This document shows, one piece after another, positions 34,221 through 45,700 of a DNA stretch of 64,000 nucleotides. Under the pieces are notes generated by a model, which saw only the letters and a list, made by a program, of their open reading frames with translations, was not told the origin of the DNA and ran no database searches. The stretch comes from Blattamonas nauphoetae (Eukaryota; Preaxostyla; Oxymonadida): positions 98,708 through 162,707 of the forward strand of contig JARBJD010000162.1 in the NCBI GenBank assembly GCA_033064195.1. Direction: 5' to 3'. Position 1 is the stretch's first letter. Each line of letters starts with the position of its first letter. The position numbers and the translations under genes were made by a program.

Positions 34221-36570
34221 TCAGACTTGGCCATAATTTGGGGGGTTCCTTTCATCCAATATATCTCGGTTGATGATCGGTGTGTAATCCGCAATCTTCC
34301 GAGTTTTCCAACACCCAAGAGCTATAACAATGATAGAGACAATGATAAACGCAGCAAAGAATGCAACGATAGCAATAATCGTTGGAATTTTGTAATCCTT
34401 TCCTTTAGAAAAAGAGACGCATTTTCCTTTGGTTAAGTAGTATCCGTCTTCACAGCGTGCAAACACACACTTTCCAGTTGTGAACGCTCCAGTACTTGCA
34501 TTGCAGGCATATCCAAAGACAGAGTGAGGGATTTTTGCTTGCTTGGCGCATTTCTCTCGCTCGCTGCTAACTTCGTTCAAAACACATTTTCCCATCTCCG
34601 GCTCAACTTGTGCGAGAAGTTCAGAAATACTTTTGACAGTTTTCGTCGACGGATTTGCGAAATACTTCACGCTTCGATCAACCTTGCAAGATTTGAACTC
34701 CAGGAGCTTCCTTTTCTCCCTGTCGTCATATTCAAAGGCAAACATCTTGTGCATGGCCCATCGGATGAGGGTGGACTCGCGAATGAAGGGGGGAGGGTAT
34801 TTCGTCATGTCCACACCTGGTTTGAACTCTGGAAATTGGAGCATCATTTCTGAATCCATCACTGTCGCTCCAGAAAAGCTGGCTGCTTCGAAAAGTGGGT
34901 CTGAATTCGGACGAGGTGAGCCGCCAACGCCAATAAATCTGGCCACATGTGCTTCATGAAGATGCTTCACGAGCATGCCACATGTTGACCCGCACAGACC
35001 ATCCGTAACAACATAAAAGTGGTCTCGTTCGAAAAGAGGAGAATTGGGGGTCCGACGATAAGTGTTGAGTGCTGCGAGTGTTGCTTTAGGAAAGGCTTCG
35101 GGATCACTGAAATCCATTTCAAACGGCTTGACGTATTGTGCAGTGTACTTCTGACCAGAGACCGAGATGTATTGCTGGTCTTCCCCACGTCCATCGTACC
35201 ACGTCATGTTCACCATCTCCTTCCCCGTCTTTGGATTAACTTTGGTGAAGGAGCCATCTGGGTAATCGAGCAAGTAATGATTGTATTTTGTTACGGGCAC
35301 ATCGGCGTGAGGATTCTGTGGGAAGATGTTGGGACAGAGGACACGAATGGCAAGCATTCCGAGAGCAACAATTCCACCTCCATTCGAGCGGACGTCGAGA
35401 ACAAGATCAGTCGCGTTCTTTTCCAAGAAAGTGAGAAGTGTCTTTGAAAACACTTCGCACCACACGCCATAGTCCTCAGGTGCAAAATTCTCGAATTTGA
35501 TGAAAGCAAGTTTCTTTGACTGCACAAAATACGCTAAGATCTTCTGCTCGTTCGTGACCAACTCGTAGTCATCGTCATCAGCCATATCTGCTTCGTTAAT
35601 GGTTGGATCAATCAGAGCTTCTTCGTTTTCCGCGACGATCTTCTTTTCTGCCTCAGCAGCAAAATATTGGACTGCATCCATAGTGGTTTTGAATTTCGGT
35701 GTGTTTTGTTGGCTTGTCGTTTTGTTTGTGTAGATAGGGCAGATGTCATCCAATGTTTTTGTTGTTTTTGTTACAATGCCATAATAAGGGAGGGTTACTG
35801 TTGCCAAAGTGTCGTCTTTCTTGCGATATTCAACAAACAATCCAGCCTCACGGGGAAAAGCATATCTCGATGCTTGTCGGTATGAGAAAGCAACATTGAT
35901 GGCTCTGAAGAAGTTGACCGTCGAATCTTTAGAATCTGGAACATTATCATCAGCCCATTGTGCAATCGTCTCAGCTGCCGATTCTTTTGGGAGGACGTTT
36001 CCAGATAGAGCAATACGTGTGATTTCTAGATCAAGAATATCTTCTCCACCTTCATTCAGATAATGTGCGGTGATGCCTTTGCGAGTCATCGCATGAGCAA
36101 TAATTTCCAGACGGTCAGATCCATCTTTGGCCGGTTGAGCATCGAGCTGATAAGGTAAAGAGAAATAAATGGTTTTTCGGCAAGGTGGTGTGTAAAGTGT
36201 GTGGACATCCTTCATTTTCTTAATTAAGGTTTGAAATTCTTCGTAGTAATCACTTGCCGTATCGTAGTCGGCTGGCTTTATCTTCAAGATTTCTTCGGTG
36301 ATGTTAATTTTCAGTGATTCATGTGGTGATGGTGGGTTCTGGAGAATATCCTTGAATGCCATCTGATTCATGTAGTTCAACAAATGTTCCTGGAAAATAT
36401 TGATTTCTTTATCATTTTCTCCTTTCTGATTTTCATTAATGAAGAATAGAGGAAACTGGAAGAGTTCTGATGCATTTTACTAGATCCGCTGCTGGATACA
36501 CTTTTGTCGAATCAAACGCACAGTCATCTCCATAGAGAGTTGCAAAGCTGATGTAGCAAAGTAACAACAT
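34221..36570 (-). CDS. Membrane-anchored S41 (C-terminal processing) peptidase
   Basis: Two exons on the minus strand (36570-36457, 36389-34221; 67-nt intron) give 760 residues. Exon 1 encodes a short signal peptide (MLLLCYISFATLYGDDC). The peptidase core has DLVLDVRSNGGG (~residues 375-385), the S41 strand-loop, and HFYVVTDGLCGSTCGML (~505), where the Ser is the expected nucleophile. The C-terminal part is cysteine-rich (GKCVLNEVS, YACNASTGAFTTGKC, CEDGYYLTKGKC), EGF-like, followed by one TM helix (IIAIVAFFAAFIIVSIIVIAL) and a short tail. It should therefore sit on the cell surface or in an endomembrane lumen. A family of large secreted S41 proteins with such N-terminal extensions is known in several protists and slime moulds. 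The substrate is unknown. Confidence 0.85.
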
Positions 36571-36707
36571 GAGAGCAGGAACGGCTGGAAAAAGTGATCA
36601 GGCCCGTGAGTCAACATCGCGAAGCATTGCACACAGTGCTTCCTGTATATCCTCTTCCTGGTGTAAAATTTCCAAAGAAATCCCTAAAGTGGTGGTGAAT
36701 TGAAGGG
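36571..36707. promoter_or_regulatory. Shared divergent 5' region, 137 bp
   Basis: The peptidase gene (-) and LAMMER kinase gene (+) start 137 bp apart, so both promoters must lie in this stretch or overlap coding sequence. No motif stands out. Confidence 0.35.
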
Positions 36708-38294
36708 ATGTCTCATGATCGCGAAGGTATGCCCTGTTTTACCCCTCACTATCCTTCAAGGACATTTTATCGGACGAAGAGGGGATACTATCTCGTCTCG
36801 CTATGAAATTCTCTCTCGTTTAGGGATAGGAACATTTGGGACTGTGTATAGTTGTTTAGACAAGAAACACAAAGTCAAAGTCGCGGTCAAAGTTGTTCGA
36901 GCAGTAAAACGGTACGTGGACGCTGCGAAATATGAAGCAGACATTTTATATGATATCGCAGTGAAATGTCAAAGCAAGTATGACTTCTTCCAACTTTTAC
37001 CCTTTTTTCTCTCGTTATAGATACTTTGTGGACTTTTATAATGCATTCAGTTTCAGAGATTTTTACACAATAGTTACAGAAGAATTAGGTGATTCTTTGT
37101 ATTCACTGCTCGAGCACAACAATTTTATCGGCCTCCCACTTTCAACTATCCGAGCAATCGCATACCAACTCTTCGATGCCTTGTCAACACTGGAAACACA
37201 GGCACATCTCATCCACACTGACTTGAAACCAGAAAATCTTCTTCTAAAGAAGCCCATTTACGCCAGAACCAAACTTGGGGCTGTTTGACTCATTATTTCA
37301 TCCGATTCTTTCATCATCACCGCAGGCGTCCATATTTGTGCCTCTTGAACCACAACTCAAAATCATTGATTTTGGGTCGGCGACATACGAGCACAAACAT
37401 CACTCGTCTGTGATCTGCACACGGCCATATCGCCCTCCTGAAGTCATTCTAGGTCTTTTCTTCATCATCCTTTATCTCGGAACAGGTTTTCATTGGAGCT
37501 ATCCTGCTGATATTTGGAGTGCGGGGTGCATCTTAGTAGAGCTTTTTAACGGACAGACTCTCTTCCAGACGCATGACAGTCTCGAACACATCGCCTTAAT
37601 GGAACGTATCCTCGGCCCTTTCCCGCTCTCTTTTGCCGGAAAAACGAGAGGGTTTCCCGCATTTTTTTTATTATTTTCCAGCACTTCCTTCGAAACATAT
37701 TTCACCTTCCCGGAAAAGGACGATTTCACCGACACACCTTTCAGTGTCAGCTGCGACGTCGCATACCCCGTTGGATCGACCTCTCGCCACTCTATCAACA
37801 ACGTCCTGCATCATCCTTCACTTCACTCCCTGTTGGAGCACTACCCCACGTTTTACAGTCTCATCTCCTCCCTCCTCCGCTTTCATCCGAATGAACGGTT
37901 AAATGCCGCTGAAGCTCTCCGCCACCCATTCTTCGGTGCACAGGGCGAGCAAGAGTGTGCTCTTTGGGCAAGCCAAGCGACTGCCTTCCAACAGCAATCG
38001 GATCGAACTGAGCGAAGCCACACCGAAAGCCGACGGAGCAGACTTCCTTCTCGAACACACCAAACACACGGACGATACCGATCCAGACATCACTCTTCTC
38101 AATTCTCGTCCCGACGACGGTCTCATTCGGGGTCGTCGAGGGAATACTCTTCGTACTCTTCAGATTATGCTCATGAAGAGAGGTCCAGGAGGAGCCGTCA
38201 GAGGAGTTCGCCGCTGAGTGGAGGGAGGAGACGGAGGGAACGGAGGAGTTATTCGAGGTCACCGAGTAGGTCGAATAGTCGAAAGAGATATTGA
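36708..38294 (+). CDS. CLK/LAMMER dual-specificity kinase with C-terminal RS tail
   Basis: Kinase that phosphorylates SR splicing factors. Six exons (36708-36726, 36761-36977, 37021-37282, 37326-37452, 37486-37651, 37682-38294; introns 34, 43, 43, 33, 30 nt) give 467 residues. Signatures in order: RYEILSRLGIGTFGTVYSC, VAVKVVRAV, HTDLKPENLLL (the HTD form typical of CLKs), LKIIDFGSATYEHKHHSS, YRPPEVILG, and the LAMMER motif as EHIALMERILGPFP. Two introns (33 and 30 nt) are multiples of three without stops, so unspliced reading stays open; removing them restores the family sequence. The last ~100 residues are Arg/Ser-rich (RSRQRSSPLSG, RRSYSRSPSRSNSRKRY). In animal CLKs the RS region is N-terminal; here it follows the kinase. 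Confidence 0.93.
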
Positions 38295-38423
38295 ACTGTT
38301 ACAGAATGAACACTTCAGAAGCTTGAATATGAATCTTTTTTACATTCTATATAGCACTATGGAAGTTAAATCATAACCTGTGGAGAATCAATTTCGTTGG
38401 TTCTGTCTATCAACATTTCAATC

Positions 38424-40364
38424 ATGGGCAGATCGATGAACAAGGATAGTCAGCTCTTTTTCTTCACTCATATTAAGTTTTCCAATATCTCATTGACATT
38501 TTCATCTTTCCAATGTTTGTTTAGGCGTTAAAAAGTTGGTGGACGAGTGGCTTTCACTCGACAAAGATCCCGAGACTCGTGCCGAAATTGAGAATCTCTG
38601 GAAAGAAGAAAAGTTTGAAGAACTTGGCAAGATTCTCGGAAAGAGAATGACCTTCGGAACAGCTGGTCTCCGTGGACCAATGCGTGCCGGATATGCCTGT
38701 ATGAATAACCTTACCATCCAACAGGCATCGCAAGTATGAAAAGCTAGATTTCTCCTCATCACTTTGTTTGTCCAATGTTCTTTCAGGGTCTGTGCATGTT
38801 CGTCGAGAAATCTTTCGCCAACGCAAAAGAGAAGGGTGTTGTGATTGGACATGATGCCCGTCATCACTCTCGCACTTTTGCCAAAATTGCATCAGCAGTC
38901 TTCATCAAGCGCGGCATTCCCGTCTATCTCTTCCCGAGTATCTGCGCTACTCCTCACGTCCCATTCACAATCACCCAAACTGGAGCTGTTGCTGGAATCA
39001 TGGTCACTGCTTCTCATAACCCCAAAGCAGACAATGGATACAAGGTGTACTGGGCTAACAGCGCACAAATTGTGTCGCCCACTGACAAGCACATTCAGGA
39101 CAGCATTCTGGAAAACCTTCAACCTTGGGAAGTGTCCGAAAAGGACGTTGATGGTTCCCCCCTCATTCGTGACGCTGGAGCCGTGTGCTGGGAAGCATAC
39201 AACAAGAAAGTGGCAGCCACTCTCTCCAAAAAGGTTCGCTTCGGACGAGAGATCCCACAACAGAAGATTCTGTACACAGCCATGCACGGTGTTGGATATG
39301 GCTTTGTGAAGGATATCTTCAAGGCATTCGGACTTCTTGAGCCTGTTCCATGTGATGAACAAGTTCAACCCGATCCCAACTTCCCAACTGCTCCATTCCC
39401 CAACCCAGAAGAAAAGGGGACACTCAACCTCGCCCAAGCGAAAGCTGAATCACTCGGAATCCCAATTGTCCTTGCCACAGATCCCGATGCTGATCGCTGC
39501 ACGTTTGCCGAGTATCAGAAAGACGAGAAGAAATGGAGAAGATTTACTGGCGATGAGATTGGTGCTATTTTCGCCTATCGTCAATTGACTGACTGGAAAG
39601 AGGGCCATCCTAATGCTGACATGTCCAAAGTTGCAATGGTGAACAGTGCAGTGTCTTCTCGCTTCATCGACGTGATGGGAAAGAAAGAAGGGTTTGTGAC
39701 GGCCCAAACATTGACTGGCTTCAAATGGATTGGCAACAAAATGCTCGACCTTGAGAAGGAAGGAATCGAGCCACTGTTGGGATACGAGGAAGCCATTGGA
39801 TACTGCCTTGGACCTCACATCATCGTTGATAAGGACGGGATCAGTGCTTGTGGTGTGGCAGGTGAATTAATCGCTCTTGTCTATGCAGAGGGTAAAACTA
39901 TGGCCCAATATCTTGACGAGATCTATCAGAAGTATGGATACACAGTGTCAAACAACAGCTATCTGTACTGCTATGAACCAACAACAATCACAAAGATTTT
40001 CAATCGAATCAGAAGTATGGGAACAGGGACAGAAGATAAGTACCTTCGTGTCGTGGAACATGGAGGAAAGAAATGGGAAGTGAAGGATCTTCGAGACTTG
40101 CACACTGGATATGATTCGTCCACTACCGATAAGAAAGCGACCCTCCCTATCCAGCCAGATGCTGAGATGCTCACATATACTTTCGCAAATGGTGCTAACG
40201 TGACACTACGAACTTCAGGCACAGAACCAAAAATCAAATGGTATTCGGAACTTTCCGGTGCTAATCGCGCCGAGATCCAAGCTGAACTCGATGCTTTGAT
40301 TGCTGCATTGGTTGAAGTATGTCTGCAGCCAAAGGAAAACAACCTTGCAGCTGCACTTGGATAA
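38424..40364 (+). CDS. PGM2: Phosphoglucomutase/phosphopentomutase (PGM2 type)
   Basis: Alpha-D-phosphohexomutase family enzyme. The PGM2 subgroup converts ribose-1-P to ribose-5-P and glucose-1-P to glucose-6-P in the cytosol. Three exons (38424-38448, 38525-38733, 38787-40364; introns 76 and 53 nt) give 603 residues (human PGM2 has 612). Motifs: TFGTAGLRGPM at the start of the fold; TASHNPKADNGYKVYW with the phosphoserine; DPDADRCTFAE, the Mg-binding loop; GYEEAIGYCLG, the sugar-binding loop; and RTSGTEPKIKWY, the phosphate-binding loop. All catalytic elements are intact. ASHNPKxxNGYKVY is the PGM2/PGM2L1 form and not that of PGM1. The first exon (MGRSMNKDS) is only 25 bases, fixed by splice phase. 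Confidence 0.95.
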
Positions 40365-40519
40365 GCTAATGATATTCCCTTCGTTTTCACAACTCATTCA
40401 TTTCAAACATTATATTTTGAAACACTGATAACTTTCTTTATCAATTTCCTTCTTCATGGATCGTTCGCTGTTGAAAATGATTCGCAGTGGGTTGGGGAGA
40501 TTGATTTAGCATCAAGTCT

Positions 40520-41344
40520 ATGTCTGAGGAAGATTCAGACACTTTCAGATCTCCATTAGGAACTAAACAACATTGGGATGAGGTGTACCAACTTGAAATC
40601 AATAATTTTGAAGACCACGGTGATATCGGAGAAGTGTGGTATGCAGTCAATTATCTCTTAATCTTCCAGGTTTGGGGAACAAGTTCAAAGAAAAGTTATC
40701 CGGTACATCAGCGAAACTCTTAATGTTCCACTGAATACTCCTATTTTCGATATTGGCACTGGAAATGGTGCCTTTCTCTTCGCATTGGTATTCTTTTGTA
40801 TCCTGAGATCTTCAGGCTGAAGAAGGATATCACGAATTGTTCGGATCGGATTACTCGGAACCATCAGTAAACTTTTGTCGAATTCAACAGGCTACATTCA
40901 CTGAAGACAAGACGATTCCCGAGACTGCACATTTCACGTTTTTTGTCTCAAATTTCCTTGAAGATGATGCGAAAACACCCAACGGTGGAAATTTCTATTC
41001 TGTATTGTTTTACATTGTTGATTATTCCAGTAACTTCGTCAGGTGATCCACGATAAAGGAACATACGATGCAATCCACTTAGATCCTGACATTGACAAAG
41101 AAAAATATTACACTGGTCTGTTTTTGATGATTCGTTGATTATATTGTCAGCTCTTAAGAATTGCTTGGCGCCAGGGGGAGTTTTTGCGATCACGTCGTGC
41201 AACTGGACTGAAGATGAACTGATCGCGTACTTTGTTCGTCAAGATGGATATTTGAAAGAATTGACAAGGATATCAAACAAAACTTTCTCTTTTGGTGGAA
41301 AAGAAGGTAACACCGTTTCGACTGTGTTATTTAAGCGAGAATAG
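40520..41344 (+). CDS. EEF1AKMT2: eEF1A lysine methyltransferase 2 (METTL10/Efm4)
   Basis: SAM-dependent methyltransferase that modifies a lysine of elongation factor 1A. Five exons (40520-40638, 40670-40787, 40816-41001, 41043-41115, 41151-41344) give 229 residues. The four introns are only 31, 28, 41 and 35 nt. Motifs: LGTKQHWDEVYQLE and HGDIGEVWFGE (family start), PIFDIGTGNGAFLFAL (SAM-binding motif I), GSDYSEPSV (motif post-I), DKGTYDAIHLDPD, GGVFAITSCNWTEDEL, and a FSFGGKEGNTVS ending. Every exon join falls inside or beside a block conserved with human METTL10, so these tiny introns are well supported. It ends with TAG. Confidence 0.94.
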
Positions 41345-41769
41345 TCGCAGATAACAATGTTTTCCCCATTTTGCTGCGTTCTATCTTGCTCTGTCCAAAT
41401 CACAGAGAGTATCTGATTGAATTTCTTTGGATTGAGACATTTCTCTAAGCAATTCCAATCGAATTGTGCTGATAGTCATCAAGCGTGGTTCATATGGTTC
41501 CAACAACATATTCATGACGTTTTTGACGAAATACAGCTAGTCAACATGCAAAAGAGTGATTCTTATCTCCTTAACCCTTTATTTTTGTTGATGTAACCAA
41601 CGACAGCCGAATTACAATGCAAACTCCCTCCATTCTCACACACGTGGAACTCTTAACAACACAGTAATTCTCAGTGAATGAATATTTGCGAAAAATGTGG
41701 TCAAATGGTTGTGATCTGTGAACAGATTCTTCATCCGTCTCCCAAGAGCATCCAAATTAAAGTAGAGAT
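41345..41769. other. Convergent intergenic region, 425 bp
   Basis: This lies between the 3' ends of the methyltransferase (+) and RPS13 (-) genes. A C-box-like TGATGT occurs near 41598 but no matching D box follows at proper distance, so no snoRNA is claimed. I see no tRNA, repeat or open frame. Confidence 0.45.
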
Positions 41770-42396
41770 TTATGCAACAAGAGCTGAAGCAGTGTTAGCT
41801 TGGTATCTCCATGTGGGAGGAAGCTTCTTGCTTCTCTTGTAGTAACGAGCAAGACGGTGGATTCGAGATTCGACCAGAATGAGACGATATTTGGAATCCT
41901 TATCTGCGCGAAATTGCTCCAAATGTTTGCGCATTGACACAGCCTTCTTGATCAGACAGTAGAGGTCTTCTGGGATCTCAGGAGCGAGACCTGTCAATCC
42001 AAACAGAAATTGAAAAAATGGACAAAGAAAATAATCTTGTGATAAAATAAATGTCAAACCATTGGCCTTGAGAACACGGAAGATTTTGTTTCCGGTGATG
42101 GCTTTTGCCTGTGGAACACCGTGTGAATCTCTCAGAATGACACCAATTTGTGATGGCATCAGACCCTTCTTGGCAAGACGGCAGATCAGCTCAGAGACTT
42201 CTTGAGCAGAAAGAGTGTTCCATGATGGAGCAGCGCGAACGTATGGAATCGCAGGTGCGGCGATACCTTTCCTGGAAAATACAAGGAGATGATCGATGAC
42301 GATAAAATTGGAGAAATGCGATAAAAATGAGAGAAATGCATAAGAAATGAGGTAAAAAAGCTCCTAAACAGACCCATTTGAATGTTGACGGCCCAT
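41770..42396 (-). CDS. RPS13: Small ribosomal subunit protein uS15 (RPS13)
   Basis: Cytosolic 40S ribosomal protein. Three exons on the minus strand (42396-42374, 42271-42060, 41990-41770; introns 102 and 69 nt) give 151 residues, exactly the usual eukaryotic length. The 23-base first exon gives MGRQHSNG, joined to [17 protein letters not shown]. Then come [49 protein letters not shown] and [19 protein letters not shown]. The ending TASALVA matches TASTLVA in human. The tiny first exon followed by a long first intron is a common layout for ribosomal protein genes. Confidence 0.97.
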
Positions 42397-42735
42397 TTGA
42401 CTGGATTGGGTGTTGGTGACTTATTTTGGCGGTTCGAGAAATGTCTCATTTGATCCGTTTTGAGACAAAAAGAAGATGAATGAGATTCAAAATCGTGGAA
42501 TGTTGTGAAATGTGAAGAACGGGGTGAGAATGGATGAATAATCAAGATTATCTCAGATTCGAGATAAACAAAAACCGCTCCTTTCTTTATCTCGATGAGA
42601 TTCTCATCTCTTTCATCGCAATCCCTCTCTATATTATCCAAATTCCTCCTTCCATTCATCCCAGGTTAAATCCAGAATATCAAGATGTGTTTCGTGAAAC
42701 AGGAATTCGATCTTCCCATTAACTTTTGACTTCAA
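42397..42735. promoter_or_regulatory. Divergent intergenic region between RPS13 and separase
   Basis: 339 bp separate the RPS13 start (-) from the separase ATG (+) and should contain both promoters. A pyrimidine-rich run near 42608-42662 precedes the separase start. A short frame at 42534-42722 has no family features and is not called. Confidence 0.4.
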
Positions 42736-45700
42736 ATGTCGTCAAGCCAATTTCGCTGTAAATCGATTCTAACTCATTCTACCCAATCAATATCACAATT
42801 TACTCCTGATCTCAACCCTACGTTTTCTGAGTCCTCAGAACAGAATCATTCTCGAATTCAAACCGATCCATCGGAACACATGAATGCATCAATACCACAA
42901 ATTAAACCACATAGACAAGGACAAAACCCATCCAATTCACTTCATTCATCCCTTCAAATGCAAATTCCACCATCGCAAACATCGGAATCAACTCTCAAAC
43001 ACATCTCCTTCATTCAGAAGCATTTATGCACTATTTTCTCGCTGAAACATAGATTCAACCTTACGGAACGATTGTGGTGGGCATATCCAGTCAAACCTTT
43101 CCTTAACGAATGCAACAATGGTACTGCGAGTGATTTCCAACAAATCAGAATTGATCTCGACCAACTCAAGGTACCCTTCAAAAAACCCGATAGTACCATA
43201 ATTTCTGAACTATGTGAAAGCGAGCCACGGACATCTGCCTTCCTTTCGTTATCTTCTAGTGACAAAAACAGGCAAGACTGTCTCACACAGTTTGTCAATG
43301 AAATAAAGCTTGGATTCGATTTTTTCACACAGAATTGCGTACAATTGTGTCCTGAATCATCGGATTGTCGATATTACCTCGCATTTCTTTTGTACTGCCG
43401 AGCATCTGTCTACGAAGACTTTTGTCCACCACAACCACCACCACAACAACCACCACAAGGCCCTCGAATCGATCTGTCGATTCGAGACTGTACGACAGCC
43501 TTGCAAATATTGCATTATTATGAAGTTAAATCCGATGCTACCGAAGGCATTTACTCTTTTCATGACTTTGAAGAATTGAAAGCCCTCCTCTTCGGGTTGC
43601 TCGGTCAATCTCTTCGACAGTATGACCTCTCTCACTCAGACAGACTCGATCGAAAGAGTGGGTCGGTCATTGACGATCCTATCTCTCACCTGCAACGAGA
43701 GGAGTTACAAACTATGTCGGAACAAACAAATCTCGTCCAACAATGTTTTCTGGACGCTTTGGAATGTCTTAATTCAGCTCTCAATCAACCCACTCATCGC
43801 ACTTTCCAGCATCTCTCATCCATCTTCGTCCTTTTGACACAAACCATTATTCCATACGGGAAGCTATGCGACAATCTCCACCTCAGTCTTTGGGCATGTG
43901 AGATCTGGTCTCGCCTCAGTCCCCCTGTCATGAGCAACGGACATCTGCGAAAAACAGAAGCTTGGCAACTTAAGGCTCTTCAAGAGACAGACGCAGAAGT
44001 TGGCTACACCCCAACTCGGCTGGAAATGAAGCAAGCAGAAGCAGACGACCGAAAAGGTTTGTTGTTCTCTCATCTCTCACATGTTCAGTTGAACTCCATC
44101 TTCTTGGACATCTGTCGGCGAAGCTGCAAGCAGGATGTCTTTTGGCAGATTCTGAATTCGATACACTGGCATCGTTCCATTTGGAATCTGTGAAAAGGGT
44201 GCTTCCGTTGCATCTTCAGCCATGTCCACCAGAGAGACTCTTGAATTCCGTAAACCCACCACCGATCAATCCAAATCATCTTTCAACAGACAGACCAACG
44301 CAAAGCAACACTTCACATGTGGATGAGCCATCTCAAGCACTTCGACAGGCACTTCTGGACACTGCACTACCACTTCATCTCTCAATGAACTCACAACAGA
44401 ACGACCCTGGCAATCAAAAACAGGATCAGACAATGAAAGGGGAACAGCCAAAATCGACTTTCCTTTACAAACTCTTCTACAAAGCCCCCCGTCTCTTTGT
44501 GAGAGGACTCTGCTTTGTTTGGGGCCAGATGAGCATTCTGGAAGCCAAACTATACGCAATCCAAGGAAAATGGCGAGAAGCCATCACATCAACAGAAGAA
44601 GCGATCAGATACTTCAAATTTATCGAAAAAGTCCACGTTGATAAGACAAGTCGATCGACACCGTCGTCTCGTCAGGATCAGCTAAAGAATGGCATTGTTA
44701 GTCCTGTCTGGACAGAAATCATCGACGTTCCTCTGATCAAGTCGATGCTTTGCGAATGTTACTCTTTCAAAGGGAAGGTGTTCAGACTCAATGGAATGCC
44801 GATCGAGGCAGAGTCGGCACTTGTGATGCAATTGCCACTATTCGGCAAAGGCATTCCGACACCAAAGAATGAAAACCCACAACCGACCACATCAAATTCA
44901 TTTTCTTCATTGCTATACACTTGTTTCCCGCCCATATTCAAAGTCATTCTCCTTACTCGCTCGCCGTCAACCCCTCCCTGTATTGTCAACACAATATTTC
45001 AGTTCCTCATCCAATACGGTCGGATCTCAATTGAAACGGCAAACTGGAAGCATACAGAATGGGCACATCAAAACGTTGCGGAAGCCTTTGCTGTCCTTGC
45101 TCGACTTCCTTTGGCTAAACTGGCAGCTGTCATTCTCGAGAAAATCGACCTTGCAACGAAACGAAATGAATCAACAGCTGTTCTTCATCTGATCGAGTAT
45201 TTGGAGACAATTCTGGAAGTTCAGACTCCATCTCAAACAATCCCATTTCGAGCAGAACTGGAGAAGATCACGAACATGCACACCTCGCCCATTGACGAGA
45301 GCTCTGAAGGGATGGAAGTCTTGTCGAAGCTCCCGAACCCAGAATCAAAGTCTAACTTTCAAGCATTCATCACACATTGCCTCAACCCGACCAGGTTCTC
45401 CTTCGTCCCCATTCACGCCTTTCATTTCCTCCTCGTCTCCACTCTCCACTGTCTTCGCCGACCGTTTCCACTTCCTCCGACATTCATGCAATTCGTCCCA
45501 CATTCTCAACCAGACAATCCTGGACCAACAGAAACCCCAGCCCGCACTCACACCGACCCAACTTGCTTCATAACTCCGAAGACAGACCGAAGACTGATGG
45601 TACGAACACCAACCAAGAATACACCAGCTGAAGCTTCACGGACACCGACCTTGATTGGATTGATGGATGGACGGCCTGTTGTCGGAGCTTCTCAAGAAGT

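Noticed and set aside
41590-41700. Possible C/D box snoRNA between the methyltransferase and RPS13
   Set aside because: A TGATGT is present but no D box at suitable distance and no terminal stem was found.
42534-42722. Short frame upstream of separase
   Set aside because: It is 62 residues with no family features, lies in the divergent promoter region, and does not join the separase frame by a splice site.
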